A stretch of DNA of 64,000 bases from Artemisia argyi (Eukaryota > Streptophyta > Magnoliopsida > Asterales > Asteraceae). A model generated the notes under the pieces. That model worked only from the letters and a program-made list of their open reading frames with translations, made no database searches and was not told the DNA's origin. Where the stretch lies: positions 268,255,057 through 268,319,056 of the forward strand of contig CM060709.1 in the NCBI GenBank assembly GCA_030686995.1, written 5' to 3'. Of this stretch, positions 55,101 to 64,000 are shown one piece after another (the first letter of the stretch is position 1; every line of letters starts with the position of its first letter). The position numbers and the translations under genes are program-made.

Positions 55101-55539
55101 GCCTATGTCCCCTTTTAGTATACTGTTTATGGATATTGATGTGTTTTCTCTATACAATCATTATAGGTATTTTGTTAGTCAGGGATGTGTTAAACCACTG
55201 TGTGACCTACTCATCTGTCCAGACCCCCGAATCGTGACTGTTTGTCTAGAGGGGCTTGAAAACATACTAAAGGTCGGCGAAGCCGAGAAGGCTTTGGGAG
55301 GATCAGAAGATGTGAATCTTTATGCAAAAATGATTGATGAAGCTGAAGGGTTGGAGAAAATTGAGGAGCTACAGAATCACGATAACACTGAGATATATGA
55401 GAGCGCAGTTAAGCTTCTTGAGACATATTGGTTGGAGGAAGAGGATGATGTGATGCCACCTGGTGAGGTGGACCAACCTGGTTTTGGTTTTGGAGGTGCT
55501 AATTCTGTTCCTGCTGGTGGCTTTAATTTCAATCAATAG
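49129..55539 (+). CDS. Importin subunit alpha (nuclear import receptor)
   Basis: Ten exons with GT-AG borders: 49129-49332, 50635-50731, 50808-50899, 50987-51118, 51226-51411, 51538-51701, 51803-51881, 54726-54854, 54953-55080, 55167-55539. They total 1584 bases, 527 residues, the usual size. The basic importin-beta-binding domain ([21 protein letters not shown]) is at residues 1 to about 90. Armadillo repeats carry the NLS-binding W...N ladder: WALTN, WALGN, WTLSN, WALSY, TVGN, WTISN and WAVSN. An acidic, Gly/Phe-rich tail ends GGFNFNQ. The protein carries NLS cargo with importin-beta through nuclear pores. Intron 7 (2.8 kb) holds a self-nested hAT element. The frame is intact. Confidence 0.95.
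49800..49925. mobile_element. Small MITE fragment in importin-alpha intron 1
   Basis: GCTTATTTAAATTTGGAAAAGTCC and its near copy further on, with TAAGCTGGAAAA repeated and an inverted AAGCTAAT end followed by ACAAACACTCCCTT, resemble a PIF-like MITE end. Confidence 0.35.
52567..54569 (-). mobile_element. Outer hAT non-autonomous element (about 997 bp) in importin-alpha intron 7
   Basis: Ends CAATGTTTTAAAACCCGG and CCGGTTTTTAAAACATTG are flanked by a perfect 8-bp target duplication ATTAAAAC (52559-52566 and 54570-54577), diagnostic for hAT. The element is split at 53044/54051 by another copy of itself. Its own sequence is 52567-53044 plus 54051-54569. It carries no transposase frame. Confidence 0.9.
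53045..54042 (+). mobile_element. Inner hAT copy inserted into the outer one in reverse
   Basis: This 998-bp copy is flanked by the perfect 8-bp duplication CAAAAATG (53037-53044 and 54043-54050). It is the near-exact reverse complement of the outer element and contains, in its own middle, the empty version of the same target (TCATTTTTGACTC near 53574). The resulting order is A-B-A'-B'. The matching frames at 53078-53326 and 54297-54536 are parts of these copies, not genes. Confidence 0.9.
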
Positions 55540-56868
55540 AAAGGTATGTGCATAATCTTAACTTTCTTCCACTTTGTTGTCGGATTTATACAAAGTTAAA
55601 CAGAGTAACGAGCAAAATGACCCTTCTGAATCACAGGTTTTCTCCAATCAGTAGCAGTGAAGTTTTGATGGATAGTTTTGACGAAATGATATGTAAAGCT
55701 AAATGTTGTTTCTCTTTAGGGAAGTGCCTCTGGTAATCTTAACTGAGGTTTACAGAATTTCCCCTTTTTTGCTGCAGTTACCCTTGTAGTACTTGTTGGG
55801 AATTTCCAGCTCCTTTGACTTTGCTTTTAATATGTTTTTGCGTTGGTGTATGTTCCACAAAATTCTGGTTATTACATTTACTAGTTGGTGGACAAGAAAG
55901 ATAATTGTCATTGATACCGCTTTTGCACATCTTATCTTATTGCTTAGTATGTCATACTTATATCAATTTTTTCGTGCTTGATAAATTCAACGGCCTCGTA
56001 AATTTGCACCAAAAAAAATGTAGTAGTCTTTACCAAGAAAGTATTCTACCAGAAGGTTGATTTTTTTGCGTTTTTAAAGTGTTTCAAATGTATGCATTTG
56101 TGGAATGTGTTCATTATTAAAGTGCTTCTAGAAAATCGTGACATGGTGTATTAACTGTATTTTTAAGAAGTGTTGTTTACATGATGCTCTAGATTGTATC
56201 AAAGAAGTAAGTCCATTGGTTAGGGCCGCATGGACATTTAAAACTTGTATGGGAAGTAGACCAAACTTCTCATTATCTTGTCTCTGACTGGCAGGACTCA
56301 AATTATTGTCTAAATACACAGTTAAATCATATCGTTAGAGATGAGTCTATTCATTATCTCATAACATAAACGTGATGTCATGAAAAAAGCACACAACAGT
56401 AATATAGACTACAAAGCTATGTGTCAGAGGAAATTATTATAGCAAAGGTGTTATACCGAGTAAAGCTACCCGAGTTTTTTTTCCAAGCTACCCGAGTTTT
56501 GTTTATCAAGTATAGTCTTGTCAAAAAGTTGAGTATGATGAACTTTTACATTATTCTCAGATATGCCTACTCTACATCAAGAATCTTTTATAGTCTATAT
56601 TAGGAATAAAGTTATCGAAGAGAATGTCTACCAGAAAATTCAAAGACTTTTGCAGCCGAAAGAACTGTAAGCATGTTCAAATTACAGGTTTCCAATTTTC
56701 TATACATGCTTGTGAAAGTAAATCAACTGATGACGGGTACTAACTATTTAATAGCTCCCCCGCACCACCTGATGGAAAAAGAATCAAGGGATAAATATGA
56801 TCTCGGATGATACCAGCCCACATTCTTTTTAGCATCTGGCAAGTTGATGATGTTAAACAGGAGAAGGA
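55540..56868. other. Convergent intergenic region
   Basis: It holds the 3' untranslated region of importin-alpha and, at the right, that of the syntaxin gene. Nothing else can be supported apart from a short direct repeat of AGCTACCCGAGTTTT near 56465-56500. Confidence 0.5.
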
Positions 56869-59800
56869 TCAGAAGAGAATCTCCTTGATGATTAAGAGAA
56901 CCAACATCACTAAGCACAGGATCACAAGTACTGTAGCGCACATTACCATTCCCCCTTGTTTCTGATTTCGCTCTGCCTGCAAATTTAATACCAATGAAAG
57001 GTGTAAATATAAGATTTATATATTTATTATAACCGTGGGGTGTAATGTATCAGCAGGTCAAAACAGGTACTAGTAGGTACATCTTTTATAAACATACATA
57101 ATTAATGTTATATGATCATAAAAACTATATCACATAAAATCTGTTCTTTATATAAACTGAAAGCTGTCTGAATCCACTATATGCTATTTTCGACCTGTTT
57201 TGGCCAGTTATCAATAATAGTCAACATGAACTGACCCGTTTTCATATGTTTAGGTTCAAATTCGGCAAAAGGTAGAAAAAGATTATAGAGACAAATGCAA
57301 CCTTTTGTAGCTGTTTAAGGCCTTCATCCACAGTGGCTGCAACATTTTGAATATTGTAGTCTATTCTATCTATAATAGTTCCCTGCTTGTGTCAATAAAG
57401 TCAGTTGATGGATGTTATGGAAAATTGTGAACAATCTAGAGGTTAATGACTTCTGACCTGGTCGATCACAAGGACCGATAGATCTTTCATGATTTGTGCC
57501 AGCTCATTCACTGATTCTCCCACCTGAGACAGTAAATAGATTAATATGCAGGCCGAAAAATAAAAATTAAGGAACCAAAAAGTTGAACATTTACTGTTTT
57601 GCACCAACCTGTTGAATCTCTCGTTCTCTTTCCATACTGAAAGCCTCACTTTTCTTCAGCTTGGCCATTTGATGTTCACTAAAACCCTAGATAAAAGGTA
57701 AAAACTTAAGAAAGCCAATTTAGAGGTAACTGATTGTGAAATATATCCATCAATTGAGAAATATCACACTACAATAGAGTGCAACATAAATAGCCGGTCA
57801 ATGGCTTACTGATAAAAAAGGTATTATTAAGCATACCAAGCCATCAAAACCATCATCCTCGCTTTTAGAATGCTTTCCACTATAGTTCATCTCTAAATCT
57901 ACCCCGTCTGAACTCTACAAGAAAATGCAAATATATTATGTAACCTGGCGTATACATAATACTTTATGAAAATGTTGTATTCAAGTTTAAATAAGATTGT
58001 TTATCCGAAATGTCATTAAATAAAACATGATTGTTTAATTAGTATTCTCAACGAAGAGTTGAATAGACCGTTTAAGCAATGAGTAACAGAATTCTGGTAT
58101 ATATGTCAACCAGACATCAGATTAATAATCAGGACATACCTCTTTCTGCTGCTGCTGAAGGCACTTCAGATACTGTGATTGCTTCCTTCGGAGTTCCACT
58201 GAAAGACTTTGAAGATCAGTGGCTAAAGACCTCTGACATAAAAGCAGAATGCATATATGGTTTCAGATGACAGCTTACATCACCAATATAGAGCGATAAA
58301 GAGTAAACTAAAAATTTATCAGAAGTTACATCTGCTAGGTTTTTCAAAAGATTTTACCTGCACGTTTTTTCTAATAGTTGAATCCTCAAGAGGTCCACCA
58401 GCAGATAATTTTCTTAACCTTTTCTCTGACTTTTTTAGAAGATCAGTTACTTGATAGGTAAGAGCCTCGATCCTGTGCTGATCTTCTTTACCATCTCCAA
58501 ATGAGGGCATCAAAGCCTTGGCATGAGCTTTTGATAGCTCTGACATTTTAGAGCGTGCACGCTGGATGTTTGCTGCTATTTCTTCAGATACATCAACCCA
58601 AGCTGGAGGAAGACCTACTGTTGGTGTTCCCACACTGCAAAAAGTAGAACATTGCTTCACTGCATGCATTCATTGGGAGCATGAGTGAAGCACTTTTATT
58701 GAAAGTAGAGAGTCAAATTTTTGGAGCTTGGATGTTTGCTGTCATTCTTCTCTATCTAATTAGTCAGGAATGGTTGACCACATGTATGTGGTAAGGGTCA
58801 AACTTGGTGTCAGCTAAAGTGTACACTGAGACGCCCTTTGCTAACGTACTACATTGCGAACTTGTGATGATTATAGTATGGATTTCTAATATAATTATCA
58901 TTTTGCACCAGTTTATAGAAGTTTATGGATTCACTCTGCCTAAGGTTTAAGTACAGATCAGTGAACCTTACTGATGGAGTGTTGACCTCAAGCAAAAACA
59001 GAAACCTAAACTAGGATATGAGTAGAATGATGAGTCATTTGGTCACCTCTAATGTTGGTTGAGGTGGACTATAATCTAAAATTATGTATGACGATGAACC
59101 AGTTCTATTTGAAAATTCAATAAGCATTTAAGGGTGAAATCATGCCGAAAGAGGATCAGAGGACAAGGAGGAAAAAGGGGCTGCTGGCAAGAGTCTTGCG
59201 GTTTCTTAAATGTACATAAGTTTTTGCTTCTATAGATAACGGTTAACAACTTAATATACATTGATTTAAGACCAGTGAATTAAAACTTATGTATATGTAG
59301 GATGGCGGAAGTCTGTGTAACCCTTCCTATCAAATAGAACAGCTTGTAGTTTTGTTGGAGGAAAAAAAAAAAAAAAAAAAAAAACAATAACTATTTGCAA
59401 ACCTATTAATTAAGCATGCATAACCTCACATATATATGACATCTAGAATGAGCTAGAGCAGATCACATTCGACAACATAATGTAGAATCTTACGATTTAA
59501 GACCTTAATGAGACTTAAAGGCATAATAACTTTGTTCAACACTTCAAAGGTTTAAGAAGCTAATTAAGAAAAAGCCTCGTCTTTCTCCTCTTTGTAACAG
59601 TATCATATGATTTGTGATGGCCATGACAACACAATTGCATAAATTGTTGGCCACAATTTTCTGCACTTGTTCCATATATCCCTAACCATGTCTCTTAAGG
59701 CCTCCAGTGCATCCTACTTTCATATATAAAGAAGTCAAGGATTAAGGCAGGTATTGCCCAGCCTCTAACCTAAGACACTTGTGTATTTTCACCTCCTAGC

Positions 59801-60432
59801 CGACCAGGTAACTGGGCAAGCAAGTTGGGATGGTCCATGTACATGTCAATATTAGGATGCAAATACTGCGAAACCAAAGCTTACTCATAAAGAAGCCGAT
59901 AAGAATAATATTTAAAGTACTAACGTTCACATTTACGATTTTTAGAGTAATAATATATCTTTAGTAAGCATATACATTTCTTCACTTTTGGACCTCTAAT
60001 TAAACAATGACGACTGTCAAATATTATCTTGATCATGTCCATTTATGTAGCTCTTTCAGTAAGTAGTTTGATCATGATGATCCAATTATGTACTCTATGT
60101 GATTATGCAAGATTACGAGAAACTATTTCAATGCAACCCATTATGATCCTAGTAACCAGAAAGGTATACATCTCGATCATGTGCTAGCACACAAACACAT
60201 AACACACAATTTTATAGTATTTGATAAACTAACAGAATGAAAAATGAGGGACATACGAGGAGGAGGTTCCTGGATCAATGGTACTAAGAGGAGCATATGA
60301 TCGAGTTTGCTTATTAGTCATTTCGATCACCGGGCCACCTCCACCGGCATCTGAGGTATACGAGGGAAGCCTAACAGTCTTCAGTGCATCTCTATACCTC
60401 TTAAACATAAATGTTCTATTTCTTGTCGCCAT
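56869..60432 (-). CDS. Qa-SNARE syntaxin of the SYP4 (SYP41/42/43, Tlg2) group
   Basis: Eight exons on the minus strand: 60257-60432, 58358-58634, 58140-58232, 57837-57914, 57609-57686, 57458-57523, 57302-57382, 56869-56976. They total 957 bases, 318 residues. The N-terminus is MATRNRTFMFKRYRDAL. LPPAWVDVSEEI opens the Habc bundle, with KALMPSFGDGKEDQHRIEAL inside. The SNARE helix spans exons 5-7, with the zero-layer Gln in LSVLVIDQG. A C-terminal anchor (CATVLVILCLVMLVLLII) ends KEILF. SYP4 proteins act at the trans-Golgi network in vesicle fusion with VTI12/SYP61 partners and VPS45. An upstream in-frame ATG at 60456 would add eight residues; the MATRNR start fits the family. Confidence 0.95.
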
Positions 60433-60456
60433 CGTATATCTAACCTCCCTGATCAC

Positions 60457-61182
60457 TCCAAAAATCAGTATTATTTATCCGACTTTAACAGAACTTTCTC
60501 AAATATCGATTTCGGTTTTGAATATCATCCTGATCTATCAATAATTATACAAAAATGGCTGAATTATCATGCATGATCATTATGCAAGATCTTCTTCACG
60601 TGTTCTTTTCTAATCTCATTCAAAATTCAATACCTTGGGTTACCACTTTTTCAGTTACGATGACAAGTGAGAATTTTATAAAAAGATGGTAAGGATGAGT
60701 GATGACATTTTATGAAACACTAGCACGGTACCACGAGTTGCGACGGCGGGTACCATATGTATTTTTAGTAATTCGCTTTTCATGACAATAACTTTATTGA
60801 AGATGAGAATTTTAGGTTCCAATAACTTTAAAGAAGAATGACAAACTATATTATGTTAAAAATAGATATAAAAAACATAGACATGTCATTCAAATATTTT
60901 GATACTAGATTGTATTAATTTTTATTTTATGAACTAATGGGCTTGTGTCCCAATGGTACCCCTTGTTATGTGAGAAGCTTCTCAAACAAATGGTTATGGG
61001 TTCCGAAAAAAATATATTGTGAGATAGTTAATGCCGCAAAATTACCCCATGAATGTTTTAGTGTTTTTGATAAGAGTATTAAAAAATTTATTTGGTGTAT
61101 TTGATGAGAGTATTTAAAAATCTATTCTAATATCCTACTTGATTTGTACAATGTGGTTATTGTATTTTTGCATTGCACTACA
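60457..61182. other. Intergenic, possible degenerate SINE
   Basis: At 60937-61010, GGGCTTGTGTCCCAATGGTA resembles a Pol III box A region and GGTTATGGGTTCC a weak box B, followed by an A run. The support is thin. No gene. Confidence 0.25.
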
Positions 61183-61990
61183 ACAATAAGGTTGCACTAC
61201 AACAATAAGGTGGACAAGCGACAGGGATTTGGCAAAACTCACTTTTAGACTTTAACTGGGAAAAAAGTGGAGGAAATTTTCAACTAAAACCTTAGGCGAG
61301 GACATGCCATATCAAAAAAGTTGACCCGATTTTCTTTTTCTCACATTTTTTCATTTTCGTTAATTGTTCCTTTCTAATTTTTCCCGCAAACCCTTTGGCG
61401 AGGACATATCCACGCTAAAAGTGTTTCGCTAAACGACAAAAAACTCATTTTTAGACATTAAATGGGAAAAAAGTGGAGGAAATTTTCAACTAAAACCTTA
61501 GGCGAGGACATGCCATCGCCAAAAAGTTGACCCGATTTTCTTTTTCTCACATTTTTTCATTTTGGTTAATTGTTCCCTTCTAATTTTTCCCGCAAACCCC
61601 TTGGCGAGGACATGTCCTCGCTAAAAGTGTTGACCAAACTCTATACTAAAGCATAAATTTAATTAAGAGGTTAAGGTTTAAGTGATTTAAATGATTTTGA
61701 TTTAATTAAGAGGTACATATTTTTGGGGTCTCAATCAATCTGGCTGTTAATTAGTTAATTTAGTTTAAAATTAGTTAATTAATATAATTAATTAATTAAC
61801 AATTAATCAATTGGTTTAATTGGGTTTCGGCTTTGGCGAGGATATGTCCTCATTGAAGGTCCTGTGGGCTCATCTAGAATTGTGTGGGTTCCACACCTTC
61901 AAAAAGTCTTCTCCAAAATCCCCGTATCCAAAATCCCCGTGTGATATAGTGTTGATGGGTATTTTATTGATTACAGAAGTTGCTAAATGT
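61183..61990. mobile_element. CACTA-like repeat remnant, GGCGAGGACATGTCC
   Basis: GCACTACAACAATAAGGT occurs twice in tandem (61185-61220). Two units of about 190 bp repeat AAAGTGGAGGAAATTTTCAA ... TTGGCGAGGACAT(A/G)TCC, and GGCGAGGATATGTCCTC recurs near 61840. GGCGAGGACATGTCC is a quasi-palindrome found in CACTA-type terminal regions. No opposite terminus is certain (GATATAGTG near 61944 is a candidate). Confidence 0.45.
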
Positions 61991-62584
61991 ATATGTTAAT
62001 TGTTTCATGCACGTAGTTAGTTATATTGTTTAATAATATTTAAGTTTGCAATATCTTAGTTATCTAAAATGTAGGGAATGGATTTTCTTCCATTTAATTT
62101 AGATATAGTTAACCCATGGTCCAATTAACCATGACAATAATATAAAAAATCAAAGTACGAATTAACCACGCTAGTTATGTTTTTGGTAATATAATTAAGG
62201 GAAAATTATCAAAATATTACTTTTCTTAAAATTTTTAAAAGTCAAAAATAGACCAAGGGCGACTCATTTTTTTGACAATTCGTGTCTATGTTTGACACGC
62301 GTCCTTAAACAATCGAATAAAGATTAATTCACCTACAATAATTGGACACTTTTTGGCTTGTGGTTGCGTTGTACAATTTGCCCAGTCGCTTGATATATTT
62401 TATACTTTTGAAACTTTTAAGTCTGGAGAGTGATAAGTCGTAGGGCAACTACAGTTCCGTAATTTCTCATATAATTAATTAATACGGAGTATGTTTTTTA
62501 AAAGAATATCAAAACATATTTGGAAAGTAAATTTTCGCGACTAAAATTTTAATTAACCTTGGTCAACAAGGAATAGAATTTATG

Positions 62585-62614
<30 letters not shown>
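62585..62614. repeat. (A)30 tract before the SKP1 TATA box
   Basis: Thirty A end eight bases before the TATA box at 62622. Long dA:dT tracts exclude nucleosomes and may help promoter access (inference). Confidence 0.8.
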
Positions 62615-62617
<3 letters not shown>

Positions 62618-62621
62618 ACTC

Positions 62622-62628
62622 TATAAAT
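62622..62628 (+). promoter_or_regulatory. TATA box of the SKP1 gene
   Basis: TATAAATA in CCACTCTATAAATAC lies about 100 bases before the start codon at 62725. Confidence 0.7.
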
Positions 62629-62724
62629 ACAACACAAAAACTCATAACGAGTACGTTTTACAAACTAGGTTTTATTCTTTGCACCCAAAGTTAATTACAC
62701 ATTCATTCTCATCTTCTGATAATT

Positions 62725-63034
62725 ATGTCGACTTCTTCTTCTACTTCAAAGTTGATCGTGCTCAAGACTTCGGACGGTGAGACGTTCGAAGTTGAGGAGA
62801 TCGTTGCATTGAAGTCACAGACGATCAATCACATGATCGAAGATGGATGTGCTGACTCAGCCATCCCTCTTCCTAACGTCACTAGCAAGATCTTATCAAA
62901 GGTGATTGAGTACTGTAAGAAACATGTTGAGACACCAAAGTCTGAGGATAAGGCTTCCGAGGAAGATCTTAAATCGTTTGATGCTGAGTTTGTGAAAGTT
63001 GATCAAGCTACTTTGTATGATCTTATTCTGGTAC

Positions 63035-63092
<58 letters not shown>

Positions 63093-63953
63093 CGGGATAG
63101 GTACTGCTAGAGTTTAGTTATATAATGCTTAAATAATTTTGTGAGTATCACATGCATCTAATATTATGTTTATTAGTGTTTTCTTGACTTGATATCGTAA
63201 ATTTTGTCTATCTAATGGACTTGATTTTGTAAAAATCTGGGACAATAATGATGTGCAATTGTGCATATCTTGTCTAGCTTGGAATTAGTCTAGTAAATTA
63301 AAGCTGTGCCTTTTTAATTTTACTTTCATGAAACTTTTGGTGAAATATATCGATGGCCAAAGGTTTAATTTAACGACTAAAACCAGTTTTAAACCGCACC
63401 AAACCAATATTGAAAAGTAAAAAAATTTAAATCGCTTGTTCTGATTTTGTAGCTTTCCACACTTTTAGATGACCTATTGGCTATAACTAATGAAAAAGCT
63501 TTATGTAATAAGTCTTGTGCATGTATCTAATTGTTATTGCAGTATAAATGCCGGTAGAAACTAAGTAAGAAAGAACAAAGCCTTGTATCATTGAATTGAT
63601 AATAAAAAAACATACAACGGGTTTATATATAGCTTTTATTAGGCTAACAATACCAACATAGTTTTTATGAATTTACAAAGTGTTACATATACACTCTTAT
63701 TAGTTTTTAATTTTATTAGTACAGATTTCTTCGTTCGTGTATATGTTGCTAAGTAATTCCTGTTTTTCATGTGTTTCAGGCTGCTAATTATCTGAACATC
63801 AAGTCACTTCTTGATTTGACATGTCAAACTGTTGCAGACATGATAAAAGGCAAGACTCCCGAAGAAATCCGCAAGCAATTTAACATCAAAAACGATTTCA
63901 CTCCTGAAGAGGAGGAAGAAATTCGTAGGGAGAACGCATGGGCTTTTGAGTAA
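62725..63953 (+). CDS. SKP1-like protein (SCF ubiquitin ligase adaptor)
   Basis: Two exons, 62725-63030 and 63780-63953, 159 residues, the usual length. The N-terminal BTB/POZ-like fold reads [17 protein letters not shown] and [18 protein letters not shown]. The C-terminal F-box-binding helices contain [30 protein letters not shown] and [12 protein letters not shown], and the protein ends ENAWAFE. The intron sits before AANYL, where plant SKP1/ASK genes commonly have it. SKP1 links CUL1 to F-box proteins in nucleus and cytosol. The family consensus end is NQWAFE or similar, so ENAWAFE is a mild variant. The 749-base intron begins with T57, six bases after the splice donor. Confidence 0.95.
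63036..63092. repeat. (T)57 tract at the start of the SKP1 intron
   Basis: Fifty-seven T begin just after the donor GTACG. The rest of the intron (63093-63779) is ordinary AT-rich sequence with acceptor TTTCAG. Confidence 0.85.
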
Positions 63954-64000
63954 TGATTTGAGTTTTGAATAAAATGGCATGCAGTTTTTATTGTCTATTG

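Overview
This is nuclear DNA of a flowering plant. It has spliced genes with GT-AG introns, plant-type gene families (a pentatricopeptide repeat protein, importin-alpha, an SYP4 syntaxin, SKP1) and a dense load of LTR retrotransposons, CACTA, hAT and PIF/Harbinger elements. The two copies of a 'longin-like' mobile-element ORF resemble, from memory, a very abundant family in Asteraceae tribe Anthemideae (Tanacetum, Artemisia, Chrysanthemum), so that is my best guess for the host; it is an inference.

Layout. 0-28.7 kb is a nested transposon island: the 5' end of an Athila-like Ty3/gypsy element on the minus strand, a cluster of short copia-type LTRs in both orientations, the 3' half of a second gypsy element (its 3' LTR split by a solo LTR), an 8.7-kb gag-bearing but pol-less copia element with near-identical LTRs, the remains of a minus-strand AT-hook/coiled-coil gene, a Tekay-like solo LTR, MITEs, and a PIF/Harbinger element carrying a broken Myb-like ORF. 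28.8-32.2 kb holds an intact intronless PPR gene and decayed PPR copies. 33.76-46.20 kb is bounded by CACTA terminal repeats. It contains captured SGR2-like phospholipase exons, duplicated blocks with strong RNA hairpins and a long longin-like ORF. 46.2-49 kb is intergenic with MITEs. 49.1-64 kb is genic: importin-alpha (10 exons, plus), an SYP41/42/43-type syntaxin (8 exons, minus) and SKP1 (2 exons, plus).

The housekeeping genes act in nuclear import, trans-Golgi fusion, SCF ubiquitin ligases and organelle RNA processing. They share no pathway; the common theme is transposon interaction. The clearest structural result is in importin-alpha intron 7. A non-autonomous hAT element of about 1 kb there has inserted a second copy of itself into its own middle, in reverse orientation, and both target duplications are intact. 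The most promising functional leads are paired hairpins in the CACTA interior whose arms changed together between two copies, and palindrome or hairpin structures placed at the TATA box in four unrelated LTR families. No bacterial-type features, rRNA, tRNA gene or CRISPR array was seen.
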